Notes: generated by a model not told the origin, from the letters alone. A DNA stretch of 64,000 nucleotides from JAPOXR01 sp965221935 (GCA_965221935.1 CBDCSZ010000042.1:1-64000), one strand, 5' to 3'; shown: positions 19,191 through 28,111, counted from the stretch's first letter. Made by a program: numbers and translations.

Positions 19191-20964
19191 CAACACCATC
19201 GCCAGCCAGACCGAGGCCCTGCTCGCCTATGCCGAGCGCCACAGCTACCGCGTGGCGCCCGACATGGTTATCGAGGATGACGGCTTTACCGGCGCGGTTC
19301 TCGAACGCCCGGGGCTCGAGCGGGTCAGGGACCTCGCCGCGGAGGGCCGCATCGAAGCCGTCCTGGTCCATGCCCCGGATCGTCTGAGCCGTCGCTATGC
19401 CTATCAGGTTCTGATCATCGAGGAGCTGGCCCGCGAGGGCGTCGAGACCGTGTTCTTGAAGGCGCCGTCCCTGGAAACCCCCGAAGACCATCTCCTCGTC
19501 CAGTTCCAGGGGATGATCGCGGAATACGAGCGCGCGCAGATCCTGGAGCGTTCCCGCCGCGGCAAGCGCCATCGCGCGCGACGCGGCGACGTTGCTGTCC
19601 TCAGCGGCGCGCCCTATGGCTACCGCTACCACAAGAAAATGCCGGACAGCGACGCGTTCTACGAAATCGTCGAACCGCAGGCGTCCGTGGTCCGCGACGT
19701 CTACCGCTATTACACCGAAGAGCACATGAGCATCGGTGCGATCGCCCGCAAGCTCAACGAACGCGAGATTCCCACGTCCTCCGGGCGTTCGCGCTGGGAA
19801 CGCTCGGTGGTGTGGGCGGTGCTGCGCAATCCGGCGTACAAGGGACGGGCATGCTTCGGAAAGACCCGGTCCGCGCCGCGCCAGCGCGTGCGGCCTCTGC
19901 GGCGCAGCGACGGGTTCGCCGGACGCAACAGTGTCGGCCATGAGCGCCCCCGAGAAGACTGGATCGAGATCCCGGTGCCGGCGATCGTCAGCGAAGAGAC
20001 CTTCGCCCTTGCCGAAGAGCGGCTGCAACAGAACAAGGCCTTCTCCAGGCGCAGGACCAAAACGCCCAGTGTCTCGCAGGGGGTGGTGGCGTGCGGCAAA
20101 TGCGGCTACGCGCTGTATCGCACGTCGGCCCAAACCAGTGCCCGCAAGATCTCCTGCTACCGCTGCCTGGGTTCCGACGCCTGGCGCCATCTCAACGGCC
20201 CGCTGTGCGACAGCCGCCCCGTGCGCCAGGATCTGCTCGATGACATCGTGTGGACCGAGCTGGTCCGGCTGCTCGAGGATCCGGCGCTGGTGAGCGCAGA
20301 GATCGACCGGCGGCTGGAGGCAGCCCGGGTCTCCGGTCCCAACCAGCGGCGCGAGGCCGACCTTCGGCATCGGCTGATCAGGGTCCGCAAGGGTATCGAC
20401 CGCCTGGTCACAGCCTATCAGGAAGAGTTGATCACCATCGACGAGCTGCGCGACAGAACGCCCAAGCTCCGCCGGCAGGAACAGGCGCTGCACCGCGAGC
20501 TGCAATCCGCCGTCGATCGTGCCAAGGACCGGGAGACCTATCTCCGGCTCGCCGAGAGCTTGACCGGCTTTCTGGCGCGGTTGCGCTCGTCCGCCGAAAC
20601 CCTGGACATCGCCGAGCGACAGCGTATCGTCCGGCTCCTCGTTAAAGAAGTCTTGGTCACCGAGGACAAAATCACCATCCGCCATTCCATCCCGTTCTCG
20701 GGCTTCCCAGGCGGTGGTCCGGACCCGTCGAAACCGGGCAACGGCGGCACCGAAGACGGAAGTTACCTTTTGCGTTCGGGGCGCCGGTATCCTCACTCCT
20801 GTCGAACATCCACATGCGCCGTTTCATACTGGGCTGGAAGATGCTGGGCCATGCCCGGCGTTACCGTTCGGAGATTGTCAATCACGCGGACGACTTCTGT
20901 GTTCCCGGCAAGGCCCCGGCAGCGGAGATGCTGGCGCAGGTCAGGCAGATCATGGACAGGCTGA
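19138..20964 (+). CDS. Large serine recombinase of the mobile element
   Basis: The product is 608 residues as read. The N-terminal resolvase domain has the catalytic Ser at residue 11 (ALYARVSGEQQ) and the downstream Arg motif HAPDRLSRRYAYQ. A recombinase domain follows (YYTEEHMSIGAIARKLNEREIPT), then a zinc ribbon (CGKCGYAL ... CYRC) and a coiled-coil region (DLRHRLIRVRKGIDRLVTAYQEEL). The native end is probably near SYLLRSGR inside the right inverted repeat. The last 60 or so residues (from about 20782) are read from intron DNA and are not family sequence. A good ribosome-binding site (taggagacgatc) precedes the ATG. It likely moves the element by site-specific recombination. Confidence 0.88.
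   Translation: MKIAALYARVSGEQQRDSNTIASQTEALLAYAERHSYRVAPDMVIEDDGFTGAVLERPGLERVRDLAAEGRIEAVLVHAPDRLSRRYAYQVLIIEELAREGVETVFLKAPSLETPEDHLLVQFQGMIAEYERAQILERSRRGKRHRARRGDVAVLSGAPYGYRYHKKMPDSDAFYEIVEPQASVVRDVYRYYTEEHMSIGAIARKLNEREIPTSSGRSRWERSVVWAVLRNPAYKGRACFGKTRSAPRQRVRPLRRSDGFAGRNSVGHERPREDWIEIPVPAIVSEETFALAEERLQQNKAFSRRRTKTPSVSQGVVACGKCGYALYRTSAQTSARKISCYRCLGSDAWRHLNGPLCDSRPVRQDLLDDIVWTELVRLLEDPALVSAEIDRRLEAARVSGPNQRREADLRHRLIRVRKGIDRLVTAYQEELITIDELRDRTPKLRRQEQALHRELQSAVDRAKDRETYLRLAESLTGFLARLRSSAETLDIAERQRIVRLLVKEVLVTEDKITIRHSIPFSGFPGGGPDPSKPGNGGTEDGSYLLRSGRRYPHSCRTSTCAVSYWAGRCWAMPGVTVRRLSITRTTSVFPARPRQRRCWRRSGRSWTG
20758..20781 (-). repeat. Right terminal inverted repeat of the recombinase element
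   Basis: 24 bp, complementary to 18559-18582 with one mismatch. It is translated as the SYLLRSG end of the recombinase, so the repeat is part of the coding sequence. Confidence 0.8.
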
Positions 20965-21584
20965 AGCTGCCGGTCAACGAACGGAAGACCCGGTGCCTGC
21001 GGTGCCCGGAGGAGCCGCTTGAGTTCCTCGGGCACCGCATCGGACGCAATCACCGCCGGAACGGGAAGGGAAGCCACATCGGCACCCGCCCGGGCAAGGC
21101 GGGCGTTCAGAGCATCTGCCGCAGGATCAGCGAGCAGACGGCCCCGCGGCACGGGCCGATGGCGACCGAGGACATGGTGAAACGCCTGAACCGGATGCTT
21201 TCCGGCTGGGCGAACCACTGCATTCCCGGCCAGGTCAGCCCGGCCTACAAGGCTGTGGACGAGCACGCGACCCGACGGCTGCGACGGTGGCTCTGTCGGA
21301 AGCACAAGGTGAAGACTGGAGAATTCATGCGGTTCTCCAACCAGCGGCTGTGGCATGACCACGGTCTGGTCCACCTCGCGCCGAAGACTAAGGGCCTTCC
21401 GTGGGCGAAGGCATGATCTCGTCTGTAAGCCGGATGCCTGAGCAGGGCACGTCCGGTTTGATGAGCGGGGGACTGGAAACGCGGACAAGGGAGCCGGACT
21501 GAGGCCCGGAGCGAAAGCGACGGACAGGCCACCGGACCCTAAAGCTGGCGCGCCAGCCCCCGACTCTACCGGGCACGAAACAAA

Positions 21585-21612
21585 GAAAAGCCCCGGCGGC
21601 GCGGGGCTTTTC
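21585..21612. terminator. Bidirectional terminator after the IS transposase
   Basis: Perfect 10-bp arms (gaaaagcccc/ggggcttttc) surround an 8-nt GC loop. A-run and T-run tails on both sides allow termination in either direction. It lies 19 bp past the transposase stop and 15 bp after the intron 3' end. Confidence 0.85.
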
Positions 21613-21630
21613 GGTGAACCGCGGGTGCGC

Positions 21631-23235
21631 CTATCTTGGGAACATTTTCTGCGGATCCGCGCCCAGCAGCTCGAAGGCGCGCCGCTGGAGCGGCGTGCGC
21701 TGGGCGAGGACCGGGATCTCGTGGGCCGATTCCCGGGACAGGACCATCCAGTTCATGGTGACGGTTCCGAGATCGGCCAGCAGCGTCCGGAAGCTGTGCG
21801 CGGGGAGGCCGTCAGGCGTTCTTTTCGACGCCGCTTTGGCTTTCGCCGCATCGGTGACCTCCGCCGGGGCCACCGGCGAGTCCCGCTCCTCCCGCGCCCT
21901 GTCCCGGTCATGGTCCTCGAAGAGCAGCGGCGCCAGCGCCCGGCGCATGTGCCATTCCACATAGAGGGCCAGCATGCAGAGGAACACATGCGCCCGCACA
22001 CGGTCTTCGGTGCAGACATGGACCGGACGGATCCCGAGATCGGATTTGGCCATGCGGAACGCCCGCTCCACACGTGAGAGCGATTTATACGCGGTGACCG
22101 CGTCGCCGGCGCCGATGGCGTCTTTGTCAAGGCTTGTCCGGATGACATAGATCCCGTCAAGGGCGGCCTCGGCGGCGATCTTCTCCTCCCGCCGGCGGAA
22201 GGCCAGGCTGTCGCCGGTGACGGTGATCTCGAAATGCTTCTCCACCTTCCGCCGGTTCGCGACCCTTCCGACCCGGTGTCGGATTCCGGCGGCTCCCCTG
22301 AGGGTTCCGGCGCGGACCGAGGCCGATATTCTCTCCAGCTCTGCTTCGGTCGCGGCCAGCAGCTCCTCCCGCCTCCGCCGTCTTTCCGCCCTCAGCCTGG
22401 GGTTGAGACACACCATCAGCCGCTCGCCGGGGAAATCCGGGCTGGCGATCTCCGCCACCGCGTCATCCGCCAGCTCTCCGGGTTTCAGAGGGGCCGGTCC
22501 GCCGCCCGGCCCCTCCCTCACCAGCTTCCGGATGTCGGCGCTCTTCAGCGCCGAGATTCAGTCGAGGCCGGCGGGCCCGAGATCCTCCCGGATCCGCGCC
22601 GCGGTGAGCATCCCCCTGTCGCCCACCAGCGCCACTCTCCCGATGCCGAAGCGCTCCCGGACTTTCGCCACCTGCGAAGCGACCGTGGACGGATCGGCGG
22701 TGTTGCCGGCGAACACCTCCACCGCCGCCGGGCAGCCGTCGGCGGCGCAGAGCAGGCCGTAGGTGATCTGTTTCTTTCCCCTCTTTCCGTCGCGGCTGTG
22801 GCCGAAGGCGGCCAGCGGGCATTTCCTTCCCTCGAGGCGGCTTGATGAAACGTCGTACAGAATCAAGGTCCCGCCCCGGAGATGGCGGTTGGCCAGGCTC
22901 CTCTCGATCCAGCGCTGGCGGGAGACCAGCCAGTCGAGCATGGCCAGCATCTCGTTGCCGGTGACCTCTCCGAGGCCGAGCCGCCGGCAGACCGCCAGGG
23001 CCGCGCAGACATGGCCGTGCGGCAGGGACCGGCTGACGGCGAGGACCTCCGCGATGTCATTCACGACTGTTCCGCCCTTCAGCATGGCGCGGATGCCGTC
23101 GACGATGAAGGCCGGCGTCCTGGTGAGGTTGGCGAGCTGCTCCTTTCTGATTCTCTTGCCCTCCCGCCAGGCCCGCCTGAGCAGGATGGAGGGCTTTCTC
23201 CCGTGGTTGGAGATGATCTCGACATGGATGGACAT
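21631..23235 (-). pseudogene. IS1634-like transposase with one in-frame stop
   Basis: The full reading would be 534 residues: the N-terminal block (LRRAWREGKRIRKEQLANL), ILYDVSSSRLEGRKCPLAAFGHSRD with the first catalytic Asp, VEVFAGNTADPSTVASQV, VALVGDRGML with the second Asp, and YKSLSRVERAFRMAKSDLGIRP with the Glu. The frame is broken only at 22558-22560, where GLD-TGA-ISALK replaces the expected GLDWISALK. A single G-to-A change in a Trp codon explains it. Everything else is intact, so inactivation is recent. The terminator lies directly downstream. Confidence 0.85.
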
Positions 23236-23496
23236 GGCGGCTCCTGACTTGGAAACAAACGAATCACCAAAAGCAGTGTGCCACAGCCAAAAACCACGTA
23301 CAAATCAAAAGCGCTGACTTGGGAACAAATGTTCAGGCAAAAACACCCCGATACGCCAAAAAAAGAGCGCAAAATCAACAGGTTATGCCGCAAAAACAGG
23401 GAAAAACGGGGATGAAGGTCCGCCTAAGTCAGCGCGACAGTGCCGGCAATGGCGGCGGGTTTCAAGACATTCGCACCGGTCGGACAGCTGATTGAC

Positions 23497-23573
<77 letters not shown>

Positions 23574-23682
23574 CGTCAGTCAGCGACAATAGTCAATTGC
23601 AAGCGATATGCAATGAATCGAACCCGGGCCAATCGCCCGTGGTGACAATGCAGCCGCGCCTGCCCGGCGGAACGGAACCCGG

Positions 23683-24903
23683 TCAGGAAAAGAGGTCACG
23701 GCAGACCTGAAGGCCTTCAACGAGAAGGTCAACTTCCTGTTCCGTGTTGTAGAGGCCAAACGATGCCCGGCAGGTGGCCGTCAGCCCGAGAAAACTCATG
23801 AGGGGCTGTGCGCAGTGATGGCCGGCGCGCACGGCAATCCCCTGCTGGTCCAGCACCGTTGAAATGTCGTGCGGGTGGGCCGGGCAGTCGAGAACGAAGG
23901 AAAAAATGGCCGCCTTTCCCGGCGCAGTTCCCTGCTGCAGGATCCACTCCTGTTCACCAAGCTTTTCGGATGCGTAAGCCGCTATCTTCGCTTCGTGCCG
24001 GACAATGTTGTCCATGCCGAGCGCCGACAGATAGTCCAGCGCCGCGCCGAGGCCGATCATTTGAACAATGGGCGGTGTGCCGGCTTCCAGCATAAGCGGC
24101 GGGTCGGCATAGGTGATTTGGTCTCGGCTGACATTCGCGATCATGTCGCCGCCGCCCTTGAACGGCCGCATTTCGCGCAACCGGCTGCGTTTGGCGTAAA
24201 GGGCGCCGGATGCGGATGGTCCGTAGAGTTTGTGACCGGTCAATGCATAGAAATCGACACCAAGATCGGTCACATCGACCGGGCCGTGAACAGATGACTG
24301 CGAACCGTCCACAAGGACCGGCACATCCCGGTCACGGGCCATGGCAGCGATGGTTTTTATGTCGGTGCCGATTCCAAACACATTTGACATGTGGCTCACT
24401 GCGACCAGCCTGGTGGCAGGCGTGATGGCATCCGCGATGCGCTGCGGGTCCAGAGCGCCCGCAGAATCGGGCTCGACCCAAATCAGCCTGATCCCCATGC
24501 GCTCGCGCAGAAAGTGCCATGGCACGATGTTGGCGTGGTGTTCCATCACCGTGAGCACTATCTCGTCACCTTCAGAGAAAAGCGGCATGGCCCAGCTATA
24601 GGCAACAAGATTGATCGCCTCGGTGCTTCCGGTGGTGTAGACGATCTCGTCATCGTGCGCAGCGTTGATGAAATTCCGGATTTTGCTCCGGACGGCTTCG
24701 TATTTGTCGGTCGCTATGCCAGACAGGTAGTGCAATCCGCGGTGCACATTGGCGTATTCGCTGCCATATGCGCAGGCGATCGCATCCAGCACCGGCTGCG
24801 GTTTCTGCGCCGAAGCGGCATTGTCCAGATAGACCAGAGGCCTGCCGTAGACCTGTTGCGACAGGATCGGGAAATCTTTTCTGACAGTTTCGACATCGTA
24901 CAT
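23683..24903 (-). CDS. sufS: SufS-type cysteine desulfurase
   Basis: SufS is a PLP enzyme that takes sulfur from cysteine for Fe-S assembly on SufBCD. The product is 406 residues, normal for group II desulfurases. Seen are the N-terminus RKDFPILSQQVYGRPLVYLD, TGSTEAINLVAYSW, EHHANIVPW, the PLP Lys in FYALTGHKLYGPSASG and the active-site Cys in RAGHHCAQPLMSFLG on the short loop typical of SufS. It is the last gene of the suf operon here. The partners usually found after it (SufE or SufU, SufT, SufA) are absent; tRNA-Arg and mobile DNA follow. Confidence 0.95.
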   Translation of the reverse strand: MYDVETVRKDFPILSQQVYGRPLVYLDNAASAQKPQPVLDAIACAYGSEYANVHRGLHYLSGIATDKYEAVRSKIRNFINAAHDDEIVYTTGSTEAINLVAYSWAMPLFSEGDEIVLTVMEHHANIVPWHFLRERMGIRLIWVEPDSAGALDPQRIADAITPATRLVAVSHMSNVFGIGTDIKTIAAMARDRDVPVLVDGSQSSVHGPVDVTDLGVDFYALTGHKLYGPSASGALYAKRSRLREMRPFKGGGDMIANVSRDQITYADPPLMLEAGTPPIVQMIGLGAALDYLSALGMDNIVRHEAKIAAYASEKLGEQEWILQQGTAPGKAAIFSFVLDCPAHPHDISTVLDQQGIAVRAGHHCAQPLMSFLGLTATCRASFGLYNTEQEVDLLVEGLQVCRDLFS

Positions 24904-24913
24904 CAGCAGAAAC

Positions 24914-25489
24914 TCACACGACCGCGATCATTGCCAGAATACTCAAGAATCCAAACGCCAGAGCGAGAATCGACGCAACGACACCGACCAGAACTTTCAC
25001 CGCTGAACGAAAAGAATGCAGAACAGTCACAAAATTGACATAGAGCCAGAAGAACAGAAACAGTGACAGCACCGCAAGTGTGTCGTCAATGCTCAAACCG
25101 GCAAGCAGAGGCGCGTTGCTGAAGGGCAAAACAACTGCGATCGTGATTTGCAGAAACTGGATGACCAGCAAAACAAGCTGCAGCCAGCAAATCAAAACAA
25201 CCGTCTGCAGCAGTTTTCCGGTGCCGCCGAAGAGTTTGCCGACAAGAAACGTCGCCAGAACAAGCACGCCGAGCGCCAGCGCCTGCCCGGCCGCGACCAT
25301 GACGGGTTGCATCGGCATCGGTCCGACGACGATCAGCGACAGGTTCATCGCCAGCACACTCAACACGAGGACAAGCGCCGCCAGTTCGACGATTGATCGG
25401 TTGGTCAATTCGTAGCTCAGAACGATGCGGCTTGCCCTTTTCGGGTCGAAGATCGAAATCTGAATGAGCTCAAGAAATGTCGTCATCAT
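24914..25489 (-). CDS. YIP1-family-like multi-spanning membrane protein
   Basis: The product is 191 residues and strongly hydrophobic, with about five membrane segments (for example ELAALVLVLSVLAMNLSLIVV, LALGVLVLATFLVGKLF and VLSLFLFFWLYVNFVTVLHSF). The opening FDPKRASRIVLSYELTNRSIVEL is typical of the small YIP1-like proteins found in alphaproteobacterial suf operons. Function is unknown. Its stop lies 10 bp before the sufS start, so translation in the same operon is likely. Confidence 0.75.
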   Translation of the reverse strand: MMTTFLELIQISIFDPKRASRIVLSYELTNRSIVELAALVLVLSVLAMNLSLIVVGPMPMQPVMVAAGQALALGVLVLATFLVGKLFGGTGKLLQTVVLICWLQLVLLVIQFLQITIAVVLPFSNAPLLAGLSIDDTLAVLSLFLFFWLYVNFVTVLHSFRSAVKVLVGVVASILALAFGFLSILAMIAVV

Positions 25490-25580
25490 GATTCGACTGC
25501 CGACGGTCCGGATTCAGGTTTCAGATAATACCGCCTCCCCTGTGCGGCAAGTGAGGCCGAATGCGAACGGGACGGATTCA

Positions 25581-26069
25581 TCATTGCCGGGCCGCCGCCG
25601 CTTTCAATCCGGAAATCCAGAACAGCAGAAACAGCGCCGCCACGGCGATCGAAGCCGGCAGCAAAACCAATTGGCCGTCAGTAAGTCCGCGCAGGATTCC
25701 GAGCGCCATGGCCGCCGGAGCGACGGCCAGCAGCGCCCAAAAGAGCGCAATGCGCGACCGCATCCAGGAGACCCGGTCCGAACCTATGCGCAGGGCGAGA
25801 GCGGCAAGTCCGGCCACAGCGTAAAACAACAGCGGCGCAAACACCGCAATGCCCAATAACCGCCCGGCGGCGATCCCGACCAAAGGATATTCGGACACCG
25901 CCATCATATCGTCACGCACCATTTCCGGAATCTGGGCAATGTACAGCAGCAGGCAGGCCGAGATCAGATAGCCGAGCGCCTGTCCCTCGCCTGCTGTTTC
26001 CGCGAGCCGCTTGCGGGCAATCTTTTTTGGGCAAAGGTAGCCGACGAAAACATCCCGGATTGCAGACAT
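25581..26069 (-). CDS. Second small multi-spanning membrane protein of the suf operon
   Basis: The product is 162 residues with about four hydrophobic segments (YLISACLLLYIAQI, LLGIAVFAPLLFYAVAGLAAL, ALFWALLAVAPAAMALGIL and SIAVAALFLLFWISG). The N-terminus VFVGYLCPKKIARKRLA resembles the YIP1-like partner gene, so the two may be distant paralogues. The start is immediately adjacent to the sufD stop. No function is known; a role in membrane association of the Suf complex or iron supply would be speculation. Confidence 0.7.
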   Translation of the reverse strand: MSAIRDVFVGYLCPKKIARKRLAETAGEGQALGYLISACLLLYIAQIPEMVRDDMMAVSEYPLVGIAAGRLLGIAVFAPLLFYAVAGLAALALRIGSDRVSWMRSRIALFWALLAVAPAAMALGILRGLTDGQLVLLPASIAVAALFLLFWISGLKAAAARQ

Positions 26070-27359
26070 TTACGCCCGTCTGGGAAACCAGTCATTCGCC
26101 AGCCCAATGAGAGAATCCCGCAGGCTTTCACCATCAACTTCAGCAATCGCGTCCGCCAAAAACGCCATAGCGAGAACTTCCTGGGCCTCGATCGCGCCCA
26201 CGCCGCGCGACCGCAGGTAAAACAGGGCCAGCTCGTCGACGCCGCCCGATGTGGATCCGTGCGAGCAGGCAACATCGTCGGCATAAATTTCAAGTTCGGG
26301 CTTCGCCAGAAACTGCGCGTTCTCATCAAGAAGCAGCCCTTGGCTGATCTGGTAGCCGTCGGTTTTCTGGGCGCCGGGACGAACCAGAATCTTGCCTTGG
26401 AACACGCCCTTTGCACCCTCGCGCAAGACTTTTTTGTAGACTTGACGGCTTTCGCAGCGTTTGCCCTCATGGATCACAAGCACCGTGTCGTCGTGGTGGA
26501 AATGCCCCTTTCCCAACGCGGCGCCGGACAATTTCGCCTGTGCGTCGTCGCCCATCAGCCGAACAACACATTCATTGCGGGTCCACGGCGACTGCGCGGT
26601 CAGATTGAAAAGATTGAAGCTGCCGCCTTCGGCGACGCGGACAAACACGGACTGGGCTGAAACCGTCGCCGGGCAATTGCCCTGCGCCCGCACAAAATGG
26701 CACGACGCGTTCTCGCAAATTTCAATTTCGATGACTGAATGCGACCACGCTGCAGGGGCTCCGGACTCAATGATGCGCAGCTCCGCCCCGGGAGCGACGT
26801 GGATCACATGGTGAAGAAGAGCGCGTTTTCCCACGCCGTCGGAATGGTGCAGCAGCTGCAAAGGACGGGTGACGCGTCCGCCGCATTCGATAAACAGCCC
26901 GTCCTGCGCATAGCCGCTGTTGAATGCCGCCAATCCTCTCGGGATAATCTTCTGGGCCTCGGCTTCAAGTGTGCCGAACAGTTCCCGGAATCTGCCCTGG
27001 CCGGTGTTCGCGGCATGGCTGAAATCGCTGACCCGGATAGCAGGGGATTCCCTGGCGAGCTGTTCCGGCAAACGGATTTTTCCATCGTGAACCGGAATAT
27101 CGTGGGCATTTGGAATCAGGCTGGGACCGGTCTGAGGCTGTGCCGCGATGGCCGGGGCAGAGCCAAGAAACCCGGCGGGGTCGGTGAATTTCCAATATTC
27201 GTCACGCCGGGACGGCAACCCAACCGAAGCAAGCCGCTCTCTTGCCTGGCTCTGTGCCTTCGACAGCCAGCTGTCTTGACCATCGGCACAGCCAGCTGCT
27301 GTCTGATCTGGCACAATGTCCGCCAGCGACTGCATGATGCTCGGCGGCATCTGCATCAC
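26070..27359 (-). CDS. sufD: Fe-S cluster scaffold protein SufD
   Basis: SufD partners SufB and SufC in the cluster-building complex. The product is 429 residues. The N-terminal helical part (RERLASVGLPSRRDEYWKFTD) leads to the beta-helix core with AELRIIESGAPAAWSHSVIEI, ALGKGHFHHDDTVLVIHEGKRC and VFQGKILVRPGAQKTDGYQIS. The conserved EIYADDVACSHGSTSGG closes the core, carrying the Cys-His pair of SufD. The start overlaps the sufC stop by 4 bp. Confidence 0.95.
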   Translation of the reverse strand: MMQMPPSIMQSLADIVPDQTAAGCADGQDSWLSKAQSQARERLASVGLPSRRDEYWKFTDPAGFLGSAPAIAAQPQTGPSLIPNAHDIPVHDGKIRLPEQLARESPAIRVSDFSHAANTGQGRFRELFGTLEAEAQKIIPRGLAAFNSGYAQDGLFIECGGRVTRPLQLLHHSDGVGKRALLHHVIHVAPGAELRIIESGAPAAWSHSVIEIEICENASCHFVRAQGNCPATVSAQSVFVRVAEGGSFNLFNLTAQSPWTRNECVVRLMGDDAQAKLSGAALGKGHFHHDDTVLVIHEGKRCESRQVYKKVLREGAKGVFQGKILVRPGAQKTDGYQISQGLLLDENAQFLAKPELEIYADDVACSHGSTSGGVDELALFYLRSRGVGAIEAQEVLAMAFLADAIAEVDGESLRDSLIGLANDWFPRRA

Positions 27360-28111
27360 GCGGCTTCCCCGACCAGCGCGCCGTAACCATGCTCTTCGAC
27401 ATGCAGTGACAGTTCCGGGCCGCCGGTTGCCACAATCTGGCCTCCGGACATGATATGCACCCGGTCCGGCTCGATGTGGTTCAACAGCCTTTGATAGTGC
27501 GTGATCAGCAGTATCCCTCTTTGGTCGGACCGCAGCCCGTTCACTCCCGCGGCGACCTGCCGCAGAGCATCCACATCCAGTCCCGAGTCGGTCTCGTCAA
27601 GAATGCAAAACCGCGGCTGCAGGATGGCCATCTGCAGGATCTCGTTGCGTTTCTTCTCGCCGCCGGAAAACCCGAAATTGAGCGGGCGTTTCAGAAGATC
27701 CCCCCCGATGCCGAGCTCTTTCGCCTTGTCGCGCACCAACCGCAAAAAATCCGCTGCCGACATTTCAGATTCGCCGCGCGACCTGCGCTGCGCATTCAGC
27801 GCGGTCCGCAGAAACGTCATGTTGCCGACACCGGCGATTTCGACTGGATATTGAAATGCCAGAAACAGACCGGCCGCAGCCCTTTCCTCCGGTTCCATGG
27901 CAAGCAAATCCTTGCCTTCGAGATGAGCCGAGCCCTGCATCACTTCGTGGCCGTCACGACCCGCCAAAATGTACGACAGAGTGGATTTGCCGGAACCGTT
28001 CGGTCCCATGATCGCGTGAATCTCGCCGGTGCTGACTTCGAGATTCACGCCTTTAAGAATCACTTTTTCATCTTCCTCAAATTTGGCGTGCAAATTCTTG
28101 ATTAAAAGCAT
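27356..28111 (-). CDS. sufC: Fe-S assembly ATPase SufC
   Basis: SufC is the ABC-type ATPase of the SufBCD scaffold. The product is 251 residues, the normal size. Walker A is GPNGSGKSTLSYILAG, the signature motif is NFGFSGGEKKRNEI, Walker B is QPRFCILDETDSGLDVDAL and the switch His is in GILLITHYQRLL. It ends 4 bp into sufD. About 124 bp separate its start from the cupin gene upstream, with no terminator visible. Confidence 0.97.
   Translation of the reverse strand: MLLIKNLHAKFEEDEKVILKGVNLEVSTGEIHAIMGPNGSGKSTLSYILAGRDGHEVMQGSAHLEGKDLLAMEPEERAAAGLFLAFQYPVEIAGVGNMTFLRTALNAQRRSRGESEMSAADFLRLVRDKAKELGIGGDLLKRPLNFGFSGGEKKRNEILQMAILQPRFCILDETDSGLDVDALRQVAAGVNGLRSDQRGILLITHYQRLLNHIEPDRVHIMSGGQIVATGGPELSLHVEEHGYGALVGEAA

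Larger units (their letters stand above)
18559..20781 (+). mobile_element. Serine-recombinase mobile element with 24-bp terminal inverted repeats
   Basis: The ends 18559-18582 and 20758-20781 are inverted repeats matching at 23 of 24 positions (core gaacgcaaaaggcaacttcc on the left; one C/T difference). Inside lie a small HTH/ribbon-helix-helix gene, a second small gene and a large serine recombinase gene. The flanks share an imperfect direct repeat (GGGGCTCCGGTCTC at 18544 and GGGGCGCCGGTATC at 20778, 12 of 14). Confidence 0.8.
17842..21416 (+). pseudogene. Group II intron reverse transcriptase/maturase, split by insertion
   Basis: The N-terminal half, 17842-18558, gives about 239 residues: NEAWARVRRNGGSAGVGGE, then KPVRQVLIPKKQPGKLRPLGIP, then GTPQGAPVS. 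The C-terminal half resumes in frame at about 20790 with SSLLSNIHMRRF and ends at 21416, about 208 residues, giving about 447 in all, a normal length. The catalytic motif, usually YADD, reads NHADDFCV here, a Tyr-to-His change. The maturase region (NRMLSGWANHCIPG) is present. An HNH domain is not evident. The gene is inactive because of the 2.2-kb insertion and the altered active site. Confidence 0.85.
17349..21569 (+). mobile_element. Group II intron, interrupted by a serine-recombinase element
   Basis: The 5' end GTGCGCC at 17349 matches the group II consensus. About 490 bp of GC-rich, structure-prone sequence precedes a maturase/reverse-transcriptase gene. Domain V is at about 21427-21460 (aagccggatgc ... 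gcacgtccggttt, with the AGC triad), and the 3' end ...ctctac falls at 21569. Without the inserted recombinase element the intron would be about 2.0 kb. It lies antisense to, and just beyond, the IS transposase terminator. Confidence 0.78.
17333..23428 (-). mobile_element. Proposed IS1634-like element interrupted by a group II intron
   Basis: The proposed left end is 17333-17348 (CCTAAGCTGAACTTCA) and the right end is the complement of 23413-23428 (CTTAGGCGGACCTTCA), 12 of 16 bases matching. Removing the intron (17349-21569) leaves about 1.9 kb, the right size for an IS1634-family element carrying a 534-codon transposase. No clear target duplication was found, so the boundaries are tentative. 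Confidence 0.45.

Noticed and set aside
18982..20796. A 604-codon open frame antisense to the serine recombinase
   Set aside because: It mirrors the recombinase coding region, which has clear motifs. The antisense product is low-complexity and matches nothing; high GC codon use keeps the frame open.
22558..22560. UGA read as tryptophan
   Set aside because: Many intact genes here end with TGA in the expected place, and only this transposase has an in-frame TGA at a Trp position.
17333..23428. CRISPR array or prophage in the mobile-DNA nest
   Set aside because: No regularly spaced short repeats and no phage structural genes are visible; all coding sequence there is explained by IS, intron and recombinase-element genes.
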